Source of the DNA: Phycicoccus flavus
GTDB taxonomy: Bacteria; Actinomycetota; Actinomycetes; Actinomycetales; Dermatophilaceae
DNA length: 64,000 nt
Direction: 5' to 3'
NCBI RefSeq assembly: GCF_004025965.2
Contig: NZ_SAYU02000006.1
Location: forward strand, 26,978-90,977
The notes below the pieces were generated by a model. That model was not told the DNA's origin and did not search any database. It worked only from the letters and a program-made list of their open reading frames with translations. Every line of letters begins with the position of its first letter. Position 1 is the first letter of the stretch. A program made the position numbers and the translations under genes. Positions 45,508 to 54,858 of the stretch are shown piece by piece.

Positions 45508-47100
45508 TCAGGCGTCCGCCTCCGGTGTTTCGTCGACGTGAACTGCAGGTCCGTCCTCCGCTGCGGCCCGTCCGGGGTCCAGGCGGACCGCGTGGGCCAG
45601 CAGGTCCCGGTCCCGCCCCCGGGCGGCGAGCAGCGTCACCGCGCAGGGCAGGCCGCCGGTGGTCCGCAGCGGCACGGCGAGGGCGGGGACGCCGGCGAGC
45701 CCGGCCAGGCAGGTGAGGCGCAGCGTCGCCTCCCGGACCGCGGCCAGGCCGCCGTCCGGGCGCGGCGCCACCGACGACGCGGCCGGGACGAGCACGAGCC
45801 GGTCGGCCACCCGTTCGCGGATCCGCGCCCCGGCGGACGCCACGACGGCGGCGGCCCGCTCCCCCTCGGCCGCGGTGACCCCGCGGGCCCGCTCGAACCG
45901 GCCCCGCACGTCCGGCCCCAGGGTGTCGAGCCGGCCCTCGAGCCAGTCGCCGTGGCTCGCCCACGCCTCGCGGGCCTGGAGGGTCTGGAAGGCGGCGAGC
46001 CACGCGTCGTGCTCGGTGAGCGCCCAGTCCTCCTCCACCACCGGCCCGTCGTGGTCGGCGGCGAAGCGCTCGGCCGCGGCCCGGACGTCCGGGGCCGCGA
46101 GGTCGAGGAGGGCCCGCACGACGACGAGCACCGCGTCGGCGGCCGCGCCGGGGGCGTCGCCCGCTCCGTCCGCGGCCGGGGACGGCGGGAGCAGCACGTC
46201 GCCGACCCGGCGCAGCAGGTCGGCGGAGCGGCAGAGCCAGCCGACGGTGTCGAAGGAGGGCGCCAGCGGCAGCACGCCCGCGGTCGGGACCGCGCCGTGC
46301 GTCGTGCGCAGCCCCCAGAGACCCTGGTAGGCGGCCGGCACCCGGATGGAGCCGCCGGTGTCGGTGCCGAGCCCGATGCTCGCGTGACCGGCGGCGACGG
46401 CCGCGGCCGACCCGGACGAGGACCCGCCCGGCAGCCGCCGCGGGGCCGCCGGGTTCGGCGGCGTCCCGGTGTGGTGGTTCACGCCGGCCAGCGACCAGGC
46501 GAACTCGTCGGTCCGGCTGATGCCGCGGACGTCGGCGCCGGCGTCCAGGAGCGCGGCGATGGCGGTCGCGTGCGCCGGCTCCACGGGCGCGGCCCGCTCC
46601 CACGCGGGGTTGCCCGCGCCGACCCGCTGACCGGCCACGGCGAAGAGGTCCTTGACCGCCACCGTCTCCCCGGCGAGGGGACCGGCACCCGACCCGTGCA
46701 CGAGCGGGTCGCCGACCACCCGCCAGATCCGGGTGTCGAGCGCGGGCGGGGGCGCGCCGACGTGCGCGGCGGCCACCACCCAGGCGCCGTCCCGGCGCTG
46801 CCACAGCTGGGTCTGCAGGCCGCGCCCGCCCCGCGTCGGGGCGGTGACGGCCACGACGAGCGCGTGGTCGTCGTCGACGGTGCGCACGTGGACCGAGAGG
46901 ACCCGCCGGGAGGGTGCCCCGCCCCGGCCGGCGCGGAACCGGCCGATCTCGTCGTGCCCGACGAGCAGCCCCTCGGCGTCCCCGCGCAGGGTGTCCGGCC
47001 CGGGCGCGAAGAGGCGGCCCAGTGCGGGCAGGTCGTCGGACTGCAGCGCCCGCTCGTAGTCCCAGAACGCCTCCAGCAGCCCGGCCGGGGCCGCGCTCAC
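45508..47100 (-). CDS. Amidase fused to an N-terminal AtzH/HpxZ-like (DUF3225) domain
   Basis: 530 residues. Residues about 1-125 form an NTF2-like fold similar to AtzH/HpxZ (LLEAFWDYERALQSDDLPALGRLFAP). Residues about 130-520 are an amidase-signature domain: Lys150 in ETVAVKDLFAV, Ser-rich GGSSSGS at 225-231, and Ser251 in GTDTGGSIRVPAA. In Klebsiella, hpxXYZ encode separate proteins for oxalurate breakdown, and AtzE/AtzH act on biuret-type substrates. Here the two domains are one chain. The likely substrate in this operon is oxalurate, formed by PucG; this is inference. The GTG start overlaps the formamidase stop by 4 bp. Confidence 0.8.
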   Translation of the reverse strand: MSAAPAGLLEAFWDYERALQSDDLPALGRLFAPGPDTLRGDAEGLLVGHDEIGRFRAGRGGAPSRRVLSVHVRTVDDDHALVVAVTAPTRGGRGLQTQLWQRRDGAWVVAAAHVGAPPPALDTRIWRVVGDPLVHGSGAGPLAGETVAVKDLFAVAGQRVGAGNPAWERAAPVEPAHATAIAALLDAGADVRGISRTDEFAWSLAGVNHHTGTPPNPAAPRRLPGGSSSGSAAAVAAGHASIGLGTDTGGSIRVPAAYQGLWGLRTTHGAVPTAGVLPLAPSFDTVGWLCRSADLLRRVGDVLLPPSPAADGAGDAPGAAADAVLVVVRALLDLAAPDVRAAAERFAADHDGPVVEEDWALTEHDAWLAAFQTLQAREAWASHGDWLEGRLDTLGPDVRGRFERARGVTAAEGERAAAVVASAGARIRERVADRLVLVPAASSVAPRPDGGLAAVREATLRLTCLAGLAGVPALAVPLRTTGGLPCAVTLLAARGRDRDLLAHAVRLDPGRAAAEDGPAVHVDETPEADA

Positions 47101-48176
47101 CGGAAGTCCGCCGTGCGGATCGTGGCGTGGACGCCCTGGACGACGTCGACGACCTGGGTGACCTCGAAGTCGGTGGCCGCGGAGAGGTAGGCGTAGGCGT
47201 GCCGCTCGTCCATGCCGTACCGGGCGACGAGGAGGGCGATGGCGGCGCGCACGCAGGCCCGCATCGCCTCGTCGAGGTCGCGGTCCAGGCCCATCGGCAC
47301 GAGGTGCGTGCTCGTCTCCGCCAGCGGCGCGAGCTCGCCGAAGCGGGCCGTCGCCTCCTCGCGGGCGACGGCGTCGAGCCGCAGGGTGACCCGCAGCGGC
47401 GCCTCCATCGCGGTGAGGGCGACCTCCCCGCCGCCCTGGGCGTAGTGCGGGTCGCCGACGTACACGAGCCCGCCGTCGACCTGGGCCGGGAGGTAGAGCG
47501 TGGACCCGGCGGTGAGCAGGTTGAGGTCGATGTTGCCGCCGTGCGGACCGGGGGGCACGGAGTGCGGGCGTTCGGACCCGGCGACGGCGACCCCCATGAT
47601 CCCGAGGAAGGGGGCCAGCGGGAAGCGGGCGACCTGCTCCGACCCGGGGGCGAGCGGCAGGAGGCCGTGGGTCAGGTCCGGCGTGGTCGGCACGAACACG
47701 CTGTGCAGCGGCGCGCCGCCGCGGGGGTACTCCTGCGGCAGGGCGCCGCGGGCGTGCCGGTTCGAGACGACCCCGTACGGCACCCGCGGCAGCGCCTCGA
47801 GGACCGTCACGGCGACGAGGTCGCCCGGCCTGACCCCCGCCACCCGGATCGGGCGGCTCACGACGTGCGGCCCGTCGGTGCGGGGGTCGCGCACGAGGTC
47901 CGACGCGGCGACGGCCACGGCGTCGTCCAGGACCTCGTCCACCCCGTGGGCGCCGAAGAAGGCGCGCGGGTCGCGGCCCTGGTCCTCGAGGATGCCCTCG
48001 TGGCTCACGGTGTCGAGCGTGACCTCCGCCCCCGGCTCGACGGTGAGCACCGGGGCGTCGTCACCGCAGGGCAGCCGGCCCCACAGCACGGTGTCGACCT
48101 CGGCCGGCAGGTACTCCCGCGCCCGGACCGGTCCGGCTCCGGGCTGCAGCACGGGCGGCCCCGGCACGTCGTCCAT
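47097..48176 (-). CDS. Acetamidase/formamidase (FmdA/AmdA) family protein
   Basis: 359 residues, beta-rich fold with the family segments GDLVAVTVLEALP, HGGNIDLNLLTAGSTLYLP (cited in part: GGNIDLNLLTAGSTLYLP) and VYVGDPHYAQGGGEV. Releases ammonia from small amides. In this position it could act on formamide- or oxamate-like end products of purine breakdown; the substrate is unknown. The ATG at 48176 has TACGAT (48185-48190) ending 8 nt upstream, so the operon probably starts here. It is the first of eleven same-strand genes. Confidence 0.85.
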   Translation of the reverse strand: MDDVPGPPVLQPGAGPVRAREYLPAEVDTVLWGRLPCGDDAPVLTVEPGAEVTLDTVSHEGILEDQGRDPRAFFGAHGVDEVLDDAVAVAASDLVRDPRTDGPHVVSRPIRVAGVRPGDLVAVTVLEALPRVPYGVVSNRHARGALPQEYPRGGAPLHSVFVPTTPDLTHGLLPLAPGSEQVARFPLAPFLGIMGVAVAGSERPHSVPPGPHGGNIDLNLLTAGSTLYLPAQVDGGLVYVGDPHYAQGGGEVALTAMEAPLRVTLRLDAVAREEATARFGELAPLAETSTHLVPMGLDRDLDEAMRACVRAAIALLVARYGMDERHAYAYLSAATDFEVTQVVDVVQGVHATIRTADFR

Positions 48177-48216
48177 GCCGAGACATCGTAGGCACCCCGG
48201 GCTCGCGGCCCGCGGG

Positions 48217-48540
48217 TCAGCGTTCCTGCTGGCGCTGGCGCGCGGTCCAGGCCCGCATCCGGGCGGGGTAGCCGGTGAGGTTGACGTCGTAGACCGGCAC
48301 GTCGAGGTCGTGGGCGACCTGGAATGCCTTGGGCCGCGAGGGCAGGGCCCGCCGGGTCCACTCCCCGTCGTGCGCGATGAGGACGACGGTCGTCGCGGTG
48401 ACGTTCGTCGCGGGCTCGACGTAGGCCTCCACGCCGCGGCGGCTGCGCGCGAACTCCTCGAGGTGACCGCGCGCGCTCTCCAGGTCGCTGCCGTCGTGCG
48501 GGGCGGCGCCCCCGCGTCGTCCGCGTCTCCACCACGCCAT
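48217..48540 (-). CDS. Small conserved hypothetical protein
   Basis: 107 residues with a basic N-terminus (MAWWRRGRRG). The central part TNVTATTVVLIAHDGEWTRRALPS and KAFQVAHDLDVPVYDVNLTGYP are conserved actinobacterial blocks in my recollection, near lpd in Streptomyces, but no function is known. TATCGT ends 6 nt before the ATG, divergent to lpd. A 40-bp gap and a separate -10-like element set it apart from the purine operon downstream. Confidence 0.75.
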   Translation of the reverse strand: MAWWRRGRRGGAAPHDGSDLESARGHLEEFARSRRGVEAYVEPATNVTATTVVLIAHDGEWTRRALPSRPKAFQVAHDLDVPVYDVNLTGYPARMRAWTARQRQQER

Positions 48541-48705
48541 GCGCCCACGATAGGGCGTGGACCTGCGCGTCACCTGGAGTCCGCCGCGCGTCGCGCCCTC
48601 GTCCGGCAGGGCCGGTGGTGACAGGATGCGATGCAGCGCCCGGACGCCCCACCCACCGCGCCCCCGCGCCCCGACCCGCGCACGAGCGAGAGAGAGCAGC
48701 ACCGG
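48541..48705. promoter_or_regulatory. Intergenic region upstream of lpd
   Basis: Minus strand: TATCGT (48547-48552) 6 nt before the ATG at 48540. On the plus strand no convincing -10 is seen; the GAGAGAGAG ribosome site of lpd lies at about 48687-48696. No gene is supported here. Confidence 0.35.
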
Positions 48706-50091
48706 ATGCCGGCCACCGCCGAGACCACCCATGACGTCGTCGTCCTCGGAGGAGGGAGCGGGGGCTACGCGTGCGCCCTGCGCGCCGCCGAGCTCGGCCT
48801 CACCGTCGCCCTCGTCGAGAAGGACCTCCTCGGCGGGACGTGCCTGCACCGCGGGTGCATCCCGACCAAGGCGCTGCTGCACGCGGCCGAGGTCGCCGAC
48901 GCGGCCCGTGACGCCGGGCGCTTCGGCGTGCGGGCGACGCTGGAGGGGGTCGACATGCCGGCCGTCACCTCCTACCGCGAGGGTGTCGTCGGCCGGCTGC
49001 ACAAGGGTCTGCAGGGGCTGGTCAGGGCCCGCGAGGTCGACTACGTCGAGGGCGAGGGACGGCTCGACGGGCCGGGCACCGTCGTCGTCGGCGACCGACG
49101 GCTCGTCGGGCGCCACGTCGTCCTCGCCACCGGCTCGTACGCCCGCACCCTCCCCGGCCTCGAGCCCGGCGGCCGGGTCGTCACCTCCGACGGCGCCCTC
49201 GGCCTCACCGAGGTGCCCGGGAGCGTCGTCGTCCTCGGCGGCGGCGTCATCGGCGTCGAGTTCGCCTCCGTCTTCGCCTCCTTCGGCTCCGAGGTCACCG
49301 TCGTCGAGGCGCTCCCCCGGCTCGTCGCCGCCGAGGAGCCGGCAAGCTCGGCCGCCCTGGAGCGGGCCTTCCGCGGCCGCGGCATCACCGTGCGCACCGG
49401 CGTGCGGTTCGAGTCCGCCGACCAGGACGACGCCGGCGTCACCGTCCGGCTCGAGGGCGGCGAGGAGCTCACCGCCGACCTCGTGCTCGTCGCGGTCGGG
49501 CGCGGCCCGGTCACCGAGGGCCTCGGGTACGCCGAGGCCGGCGTGACCCTCGAGCGCGGCTACGTCGTCACCGACGAGCGCTGTCGCACCGGCGTCGACG
49601 GGCTGTGGGCGGTCGGCGACATCGTCCCCGGCCTCCAGCTGGCGCACCGCGGGTTCGCGCAGGGGATCTTCGTCGCCGAGTCCATCGCCGGCCTGGACCC
49701 CGCCCCCGTCGTCGACACCCTCGTCCCGCGGGTCACCTACAGCGACCCCGAGGTCGCGTCGGTGGGGCTCACCGAGGCCCAGGCGCGCGAGGCCCACGGC
49801 GAGGACGCCGTCGAGGCCTCCGAGTACGCCCTCGGCGGGAACGGCCGGTCGCAGATCCTCGGGACCAAGGGGTTCGTCAAGCTCGTCCGGCTCGTCGACG
49901 GCCCGGTGGTGGGGGTCCACATGGTCGGCTCGCGGATGGGCGAACAGGTCGGGGAGGCCCAGCTCGTCGTCTCCTGGGACGCCTTCCCGGAGGACGTCGC
50001 GGCCCTGGTCCACGCCCACCCCACCCAGAACGAGGCCCTCGGCGAAGCCCACCTGGCGCTCGCCGGCAAGCCCCTGCACGCACACAACTAG
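48706..50091 (+). CDS. lpdA: Dihydrolipoyl dehydrogenase
   Basis: 461 residues. FAD site GGGSGGYACALRAAELG, redox-active disulfide Cys46/Cys51 in GGTCLHRGC, NAD site VVVLGGGVIGVEFASVF and the dimer His-Glu pair in VHAHPTQNEALGEAH. Reoxidises lipoyl groups of 2-oxoacid dehydrogenases and glycine cleavage. GAGAGAGAG lies upstream of the ATG. sucB follows after 39 bp in the same operon. Confidence 0.95.
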   Translation: MPATAETTHDVVVLGGGSGGYACALRAAELGLTVALVEKDLLGGTCLHRGCIPTKALLHAAEVADAARDAGRFGVRATLEGVDMPAVTSYREGVVGRLHKGLQGLVRAREVDYVEGEGRLDGPGTVVVGDRRLVGRHVVLATGSYARTLPGLEPGGRVVTSDGALGLTEVPGSVVVLGGGVIGVEFASVFASFGSEVTVVEALPRLVAAEEPASSAALERAFRGRGITVRTGVRFESADQDDAGVTVRLEGGEELTADLVLVAVGRGPVTEGLGYAEAGVTLERGYVVTDERCRTGVDGLWAVGDIVPGLQLAHRGFAQGIFVAESIAGLDPAPVVDTLVPRVTYSDPEVASVGLTEAQAREAHGEDAVEASEYALGGNGRSQILGTKGFVKLVRLVDGPVVGVHMVGSRMGEQVGEAQLVVSWDAFPEDVAALVHAHPTQNEALGEAHLALAGKPLHAHN

Positions 50092-50130
50092 AGTGATGTC
50101 CGCCACCGCCCACGAAGGAGAGCACCACTG

Positions 50131-52179
50131 ATGTCCGAACGCGTACAGATGCCCGCACTCGGCGAGTCCGTCACCGAAGGGACCGTCACGCGGTGGCTCA
50201 AGAGCGTCGGCGACGAGGTCGCGGTCGACGAGCCGCTCCTCGAGGTCTCGACCGACAAGGTCGACACCGAGATCCCCTCGCCGGTGGCGGGCACGCTGCA
50301 GGAGATCCTCGTCGAGGAGGACGACACGGTGCCGGTGGGCGCCGACCTCGCGGTCATCGGCGACGGCGACGCGGCCGAGGGCTCGGACTCCGGCGGCGAC
50401 GAGCAGCCCGCCGACTCCGGCGCGGAGCCCGACTCCGGCGGTGGCTCGGGCAAGGGCCCGGACGACGAGGTCGAGGACCCGGCCGACACCGAGGCCGTGG
50501 CCGACGCCGGCGACGAGGGTGGCCAGGACGCCGCCGAGCCCCAGCAGTCCGACGACGGCGGCTCCTCGCCGGAGCCGTCCGCGGACGCGGGCGGGTCCTC
50601 CGGGGACTCGGGCTCCTCCGGTGGCGGCAGCGGCGACGGCACGACCGTGACGATGCCCGCGCTCGGCGAGTCGGTCACCGAGGGCACCATCACGCGCTGG
50701 CTCAAGGCCGAGGGCGACGAGGTCGCGGTCGACGAGCCGCTCCTCGAGGTCTCGACCGACAAGGTCGACACCGAGATCCCCTCCCCCGCGGCGGGCACGC
50801 TGACGAAGATCCTCGTCCAGGAGGACGAGACGGTGCCGGTCGGCGCCGACCTCGCGGTCGTCGGCGGGTCCGGCGGCGGTGGGGCCGAGGAGTCCGGGCC
50901 GGCGGCGGAGCCCGAGGCGAGCAGCGAGGAGCCCGCGGAGGAGCCGCAGGCCGAGGTGGAGGAGCCGGAGCCCGCGTCGGACACCGAGCAGGCCGACGAG
51001 CAGCCCGAGCCGTCGGGCCAGGACGCGGCGCCGGCCGACGAGGCGCCCCAGCAGGAGACCCCCGACGAGGCGGCCGCGCAGGCCGACGACGCGCCCGAGG
51101 CCGGGTCCGACGACGACTCCGGACGCAGCTCCGGCGGCGGCTCCGGTGACGACGAGCCCGCGGAGCAGCCGCAGGCCACGGCCCCGAGCAGCGGCAGCGA
51201 GGCCGGCGGCGACGCCTCGGCCTACGTCACGCCGCTCGTGCGCAAGCTCGCGGCCGACCACGACATCGACCTCGCGACGATCGAGGGCAGCGGCATCGGC
51301 GGCCGGATCCGCAAGCAGGACGTGCTCGCCGCGGCCGAGGCCAAGAAGGCCCCCGAGCCGGAGCCGGAGCCCGAGCCCGCGAAGGAGGAGTCCGCGCCGG
51401 AGCCCGCCGCGAAGGAGCCGGCCCGGACCTCGTCGTCCTCGTCGGCGTCCGTCGACGAGAGCCGGCGCGGCACGACGCAGCCGATGTCGCGGCTGCGCCG
51501 CACCATCGCCCGGCGGATGGTCGAGTCGCTCCAGACCTCGGCCCAGCTGACGACCGTCGTCGAGGTCGACGTCACCCGGATCTCCCGGCTGCGCGACCGG
51601 GCCAAGGCCGACTTCCAGCAGCGCGAGGGCACGAAGCTCAGCTTCCTGCCGTTCTTCGCGCTCGCGGCGGTCGAGGCGCTCAAGGCGCACGCGATGGTCA
51701 ACGCGAGCATCGAGGACGACCAGGTCACCTACCACGGCACCGAGAACGTCGGCATCGCCGTCGACACCGAGAAGGGGCTCATCGTCCCGGTCATCAAGCA
51801 CGCCGGCGACCTCAACATCGCCGGGCTCGCGCGCGGCATCGCCGACCTCGCGGACCGGACCCGGTCGAACAAGATCACCCCGGACGACCTGGCCGGCGGC
51901 ACGTTCACGATCACGAACACCGGCTCGCGCGGGGCGCTGTTCGACACCCCGATCATCAACCAGCCGCAGGTCGGGATCCTCGGCACCGGCGCCGTCGTGC
52001 GGCGCCCGGTCGTCGTGAAGAGCGAGGACGGTGGCGAGACCATCGCCATCCGCTCGATGGTCTACCTGGCCCTGTCCTACGACCACCGCATCGTCGACGG
52101 CGCGGACGCCGCGCGCTTCCTGTCGACGATGAAGGAGCGGCTGGAGGAGGGGGCGTTCGAGGCCGACCTCGGTCTCTGA
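50131..52179 (+). CDS. sucB: Dihydrolipoamide acyltransferase (E2), two lipoyl domains
   Basis: 682 residues. Two lipoyl domains (about 2-76 and 170-244) with lipoyl-Lys at 43 and 211 in STDKVDT, each followed by a long acidic Asp/Glu/Ser/Gly/Pro linker. The E3-binding domain starts near residue 365 ([17 protein letters not shown]) and the catalytic domain ends with [16 protein letters not shown]. It corresponds to DlaT of M. tuberculosis (Rv2215), which serves pyruvate dehydrogenase and peroxynitrite reductase; which 2-oxoacid complex it serves here cannot be told. lipA and lipB downstream supply its cofactor. AAGGAG lies upstream of the ATG. Confidence 0.93.
   Translation: MSERVQMPALGESVTEGTVTRWLKSVGDEVAVDEPLLEVSTDKVDTEIPSPVAGTLQEILVEEDDTVPVGADLAVIGDGDAAEGSDSGGDEQPADSGAEPDSGGGSGKGPDDEVEDPADTEAVADAGDEGGQDAAEPQQSDDGGSSPEPSADAGGSSGDSGSSGGGSGDGTTVTMPALGESVTEGTITRWLKAEGDEVAVDEPLLEVSTDKVDTEIPSPAAGTLTKILVQEDETVPVGADLAVVGGSGGGGAEESGPAAEPEASSEEPAEEPQAEVEEPEPASDTEQADEQPEPSGQDAAPADEAPQQETPDEAAAQADDAPEAGSDDDSGRSSGGGSGDDEPAEQPQATAPSSGSEAGGDASAYVTPLVRKLAADHDIDLATIEGSGIGGRIRKQDVLAAAEAKKAPEPEPEPEPAKEESAPEPAAKEPARTSSSSSASVDESRRGTTQPMSRLRRTIARRMVESLQTSAQLTTVVEVDVTRISRLRDRAKADFQQREGTKLSFLPFFALAAVEALKAHAMVNASIEDDQVTYHGTENVGIAVDTEKGLIVPVIKHAGDLNIAGLARGIADLADRTRSNKITPDDLAGGTFTITNTGSRGALFDTPIINQPQVGILGTGAVVRRPVVVKSEDGGETIAIRSMVYLALSYDHRIVDGADAARFLSTMKERLEEGAFEADLGL
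50209..50783 (+). repeat. Identical 71-bp segments in the two lipoyl domains
   Basis: 50209-50279 and 50713-50783 are identical base for base at a 504-bp offset (168 codons), covering the lipoyl-Lys region. The flanks differ. This points to recent duplication or gene conversion inside sucB. Confidence 0.85.
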
Positions 52180-52192
52180 CGCCGCCGCCACC

Positions 52193-53083
52193 GTGGCCCG
52201 CATCGCCGTCACCGGCTCGTCCGGTCTCATCGGCACCGCCCTCGTCGCCGCGCTCCGCAAGCGCGGCGACGAGGTCCTGCGGCTCGTCCGCCGGTCGCCG
52301 TCCAGCGAGGACGAGGTCCGCTGGGACCCCGCGTCCCGCCGCCTCGACCCCGCCGTCCTCGACGGGGTCGACGGGGTCGTCAACCTCGCGGGCGCCGGGG
52401 TGGGCGACCACCGGTGGACCCCCTCCTACAAGCACGAGATCCTCTCCTCGCGCACCGACAGCACGGCCGCGGTGGCCACGGCCGTCGCGGAGACGGGTCG
52501 CCCGGTCCGTCTCGTGTCCGGCTCGGCCGTCGGCTTCTACGGCGACCGCGACGACGAGGAGCTCACCGAGGCGAGCCCGCCCGGCAGCGGCTTCCTCACC
52601 GACGTCGTCCTCGCCTGGGAGGCCGCCGCGCACCCCGCGACGGACGCCGGGGCCCCGACCGCCTTCGTCCGCACCGGCATCGTCATGTCCCCCGACGGCG
52701 GCGCGATGCAGCCGCTGCTGCGGCTCGGTCGTCTCGGCCTGGCCGGCCCGCTGGGGTCCGGCCGCCAGTTCTGGCCGTGGATCACCCTCGTCGACGAGGT
52801 CGGGGCGATCCTGCACCTGCTCGACCACCCCGAGGTCACCGGACCGGTCAACCTCGCCGCCCCGGAGCCCGCCCGGCAGCGGGAGATCGCCTCGGCCCTC
52901 GGCGACGCGCTCGGCCGGCCCGCGGTCCTGCCGGCGCCCTCTCCCGCGCTCAAGCTGGTCGTCGGCGAGTTCGCGGGCGAGATCCTCGGCAGCCAGCGCA
53001 TCGTCGGGACGGTCCTCGCCGACAGCGGCTACCGCTTCACCCACACCGACCTGGCCGGCGCCGCCCGCTGGGTCACCGCCTGA
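52193..53083 (+). CDS. TIGR01777 family SDR-like epimerase/dehydratase
   Basis: 296 residues. The Rossmann nucleotide motif is VTGSSGLIGTALVAAL, then VVNLAGAGVGD and SGSAVGFYGD (with Tyr of the YxxxK type replaced by the family's own pattern). C-terminal DUF1731-like part with PAPSPALKLVVGEFAGEIL. The function of the family is not settled, and it is the counterpart of Rv2216. GTG start 13 bp after sucB, so it is co-transcribed. Confidence 0.88.
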   Translation: MARIAVTGSSGLIGTALVAALRKRGDEVLRLVRRSPSSEDEVRWDPASRRLDPAVLDGVDGVVNLAGAGVGDHRWTPSYKHEILSSRTDSTAAVATAVAETGRPVRLVSGSAVGFYGDRDDEELTEASPPGSGFLTDVVLAWEAAAHPATDAGAPTAFVRTGIVMSPDGGAMQPLLRLGRLGLAGPLGSGRQFWPWITLVDEVGAILHLLDHPEVTGPVNLAAPEPARQREIASALGDALGRPAVLPAPSPALKLVVGEFAGEILGSQRIVGTVLADSGYRFTHTDLAGAARWVTA

Positions 53084-53133
53084 CCCGCGCCCGGCCCCGG
53101 CGGACCCGCGCCCGGCCCCGGCGGACCCGCGCC
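53083..53133. repeat. 21-bp tandem repeat in a convergent gap
   Basis: Two perfect 21-bp copies (53083-53103 and 53104-53124, unit beginning ACCCGCGCC and ending CCCCGGCGG) plus 9 bp of a third. It lies between the TIGR01777 gene and the convergent kinase gene; copy number may vary between strains. Confidence 0.7.
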
Positions 53134-53161
53134 GCGCCGCCGGGCGGCCTCGGCACCCCCG

Positions 53162-54793
53162 TCAGGGCGGGCCGACGTCCACCACCCGCCAGCCGTCCGC
53201 GGTCCAGGCCAGCTCGACGACGACGTCGGTGGGCGGGGACGCCGGTCGGCGCTGCGCGGGCCCCCCGCCGGGCCCGGCCACGGTGTACGCCGACGTCCGC
53301 AGCCGGGCCCGCAGGGTCGCGCGCTCCTCGTCGGCCCGGACGACGGCGACCCGCGACACCCGGTAGGTGAGCCCCTCGTACCGCAGGTCGCGTCGCCGGA
53401 GCGCCCCGAGGTCCACCTCGTCGCGGGCGCGCAGCGGGCCGTCCTCGGCCCCGGCCCCGGCGAGGTGCCGGGGGTCGCCGGTGCGCCAGGCCTCGGCCCG
53501 CGCCTGCGCCAGGACGGCCAGCAGGTCGGTCGGCCGGTCCGCCGCGGCGAAGACGTCGGCCCGGGGGTCCGCGGGACGGGCGGGCAGCGGACCCGGGGCA
53601 CGCCCGGTCCGGGACGCCCCCGGTCCGGTCCGCCCCGCCGAGGCCGACGTCCCCGCGGACTCCGCCGACGTCGCCGGCCGCCCGGACGTCGGCGGCGCCG
53701 GGTGCGGCAGCGCCCCCGCGACCCCGGCCAGCACCGCGCCGCCGGCGCACACCCCGGCCAGCGCCGCGACCCCGAGCGCCGCCCGCCGGCCCGGGGGGCG
53801 ACGCCGCAGCTCCTCGGCCCCCGGTGCCCGGGGCCCGGGCGGGGACGACACCGCCGGCGGGGTCCGCGTCGGCCGCCGCCCCGGGCGGGACCCGTCTCGG
53901 GGCCAGGACGGCAGCCGCCACCGCCGACGCACCGGCTCGGGCTCGGGCGGTGCCGTCGCGGCCGCGCGCAGCCGGTAGGTGACGGCGCTGACCTCGTCCT
54001 CGCCGTGGACCAGGCGCAGCGGCTCGGGGTCGGCGACGGCGAAGATCGCGCCGGCCAGCGCGTCCGCCGACGGGCGCCGCTCGGGCCGCGAGGCCGCCGC
54101 CGACTCCAGCACCTCGACGAGGGTGTCGGCGGCCGGGCCGGCGCGGGACACCTCGGCCAGCGCCGGCCGCAGCCCCGGCGGGCCGGGCGGCGCGCCGGCC
54201 AGGCAGTGCCAGCCGAGCGCGCCGAGGGCGTAGACGTCGGCCGCCGCGGCGGGGTCGGCACCGAGCAGCACCTCCGGCGCGACGTAGCAGTCGGTCCCCC
54301 AGACGGCGCTCGCGGCCTCGCCGACGACCCGCCCGAGCCCGAGGTCGGCGAGCACGGGCCGGCCGTCGAGGTCGAGCAGGACGTTGCCGGGCGAGACGTC
54401 GCCGTGGACCACCCCGGCGGCGTGCAGCCGCCCCAGCGTCGCGGCCAGGGGTGCCAGGACGGTGACGACCTCGCCCGGGGTGAGGTGCCCGCGGGCCGCG
54501 ACGAGCCGGCCGAGGCTGCCGCCCCGCAGCAGCGGCAGGACGAGGGCGAGCCGGCCGTCGTCGAGCGCGACGGTGGCCTCGACGGCGAGCACGTGGTCGG
54601 CGGCGACCCGCGAGGTGACGGCGGCCTCGCGGGCCGCGGCGTCCAGCGCCTCCGGGTCGGCCCGGAGCACCTTGACGGCCACCCGGTGGCCGTCGGCCTC
54701 GCGGACGCCCTCCCAGACCTCGCCCGAGCCGCCCGCGCCGAGGACGTGCCCGAGCTCGTAGCCCGGGACGCACGGTGCGGTGGCGGTCGGCAT
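53162..54793 (-). CDS. Membrane serine/threonine protein kinase
   Basis: 543 residues. Kinase domain residues about 12-260: glycine loop LGAGGSGEVWEG, Lys41 in VAVKVL, catalytic Asp132 in HGDVSPGN (HGD instead of HRD) with Asn137, Asp150 in DLGLG (DLG instead of DFG), APE at VAPEVLLG. A Pro/Arg-rich linker leads to one membrane helix (about 338-361). The extracytoplasmic C-terminus (about 170 residues) ends with an SLBB/NTF2-like unknown domain (VELAWTADGWRVVDV). All catalytic residues are kept, so activity is likely. ATG at 54793; a GTG directly before it is the alternative. Confidence 0.87.
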   Translation of the reverse strand: MPTATAPCVPGYELGHVLGAGGSGEVWEGVREADGHRVAVKVLRADPEALDAAAREAAVTSRVAADHVLAVEATVALDDGRLALVLPLLRGGSLGRLVAARGHLTPGEVVTVLAPLAATLGRLHAAGVVHGDVSPGNVLLDLDGRPVLADLGLGRVVGEAASAVWGTDCYVAPEVLLGADPAAAADVYALGALGWHCLAGAPPGPPGLRPALAEVSRAGPAADTLVEVLESAAASRPERRPSADALAGAIFAVADPEPLRLVHGEDEVSAVTYRLRAAATAPPEPEPVRRRWRLPSWPRDGSRPGRRPTRTPPAVSSPPGPRAPGAEELRRRPPGRRAALGVAALAGVCAGGAVLAGVAGALPHPAPPTSGRPATSAESAGTSASAGRTGPGASRTGRAPGPLPARPADPRADVFAAADRPTDLLAVLAQARAEAWRTGDPRHLAGAGAEDGPLRARDEVDLGALRRRDLRYEGLTYRVSRVAVVRADEERATLRARLRTSAYTVAGPGGGPAQRRPASPPTDVVVELAWTADGWRVVDVGPP

Positions 54794-54858
54794 CACCCCA
54801 CCGTGCCCGATCCGGGCCCGGCGCCCGGGCGGTTGTCCACAGCCCCTAGCGTGGGGCC

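Noticed and set aside
48217..52383. Minus-strand open frame of about 1390 codons across lpd and sucB
   Set aside because: Antisense shadow in high-GC DNA. Only the final 107 codons (48217-48540) look like a genuine protein.
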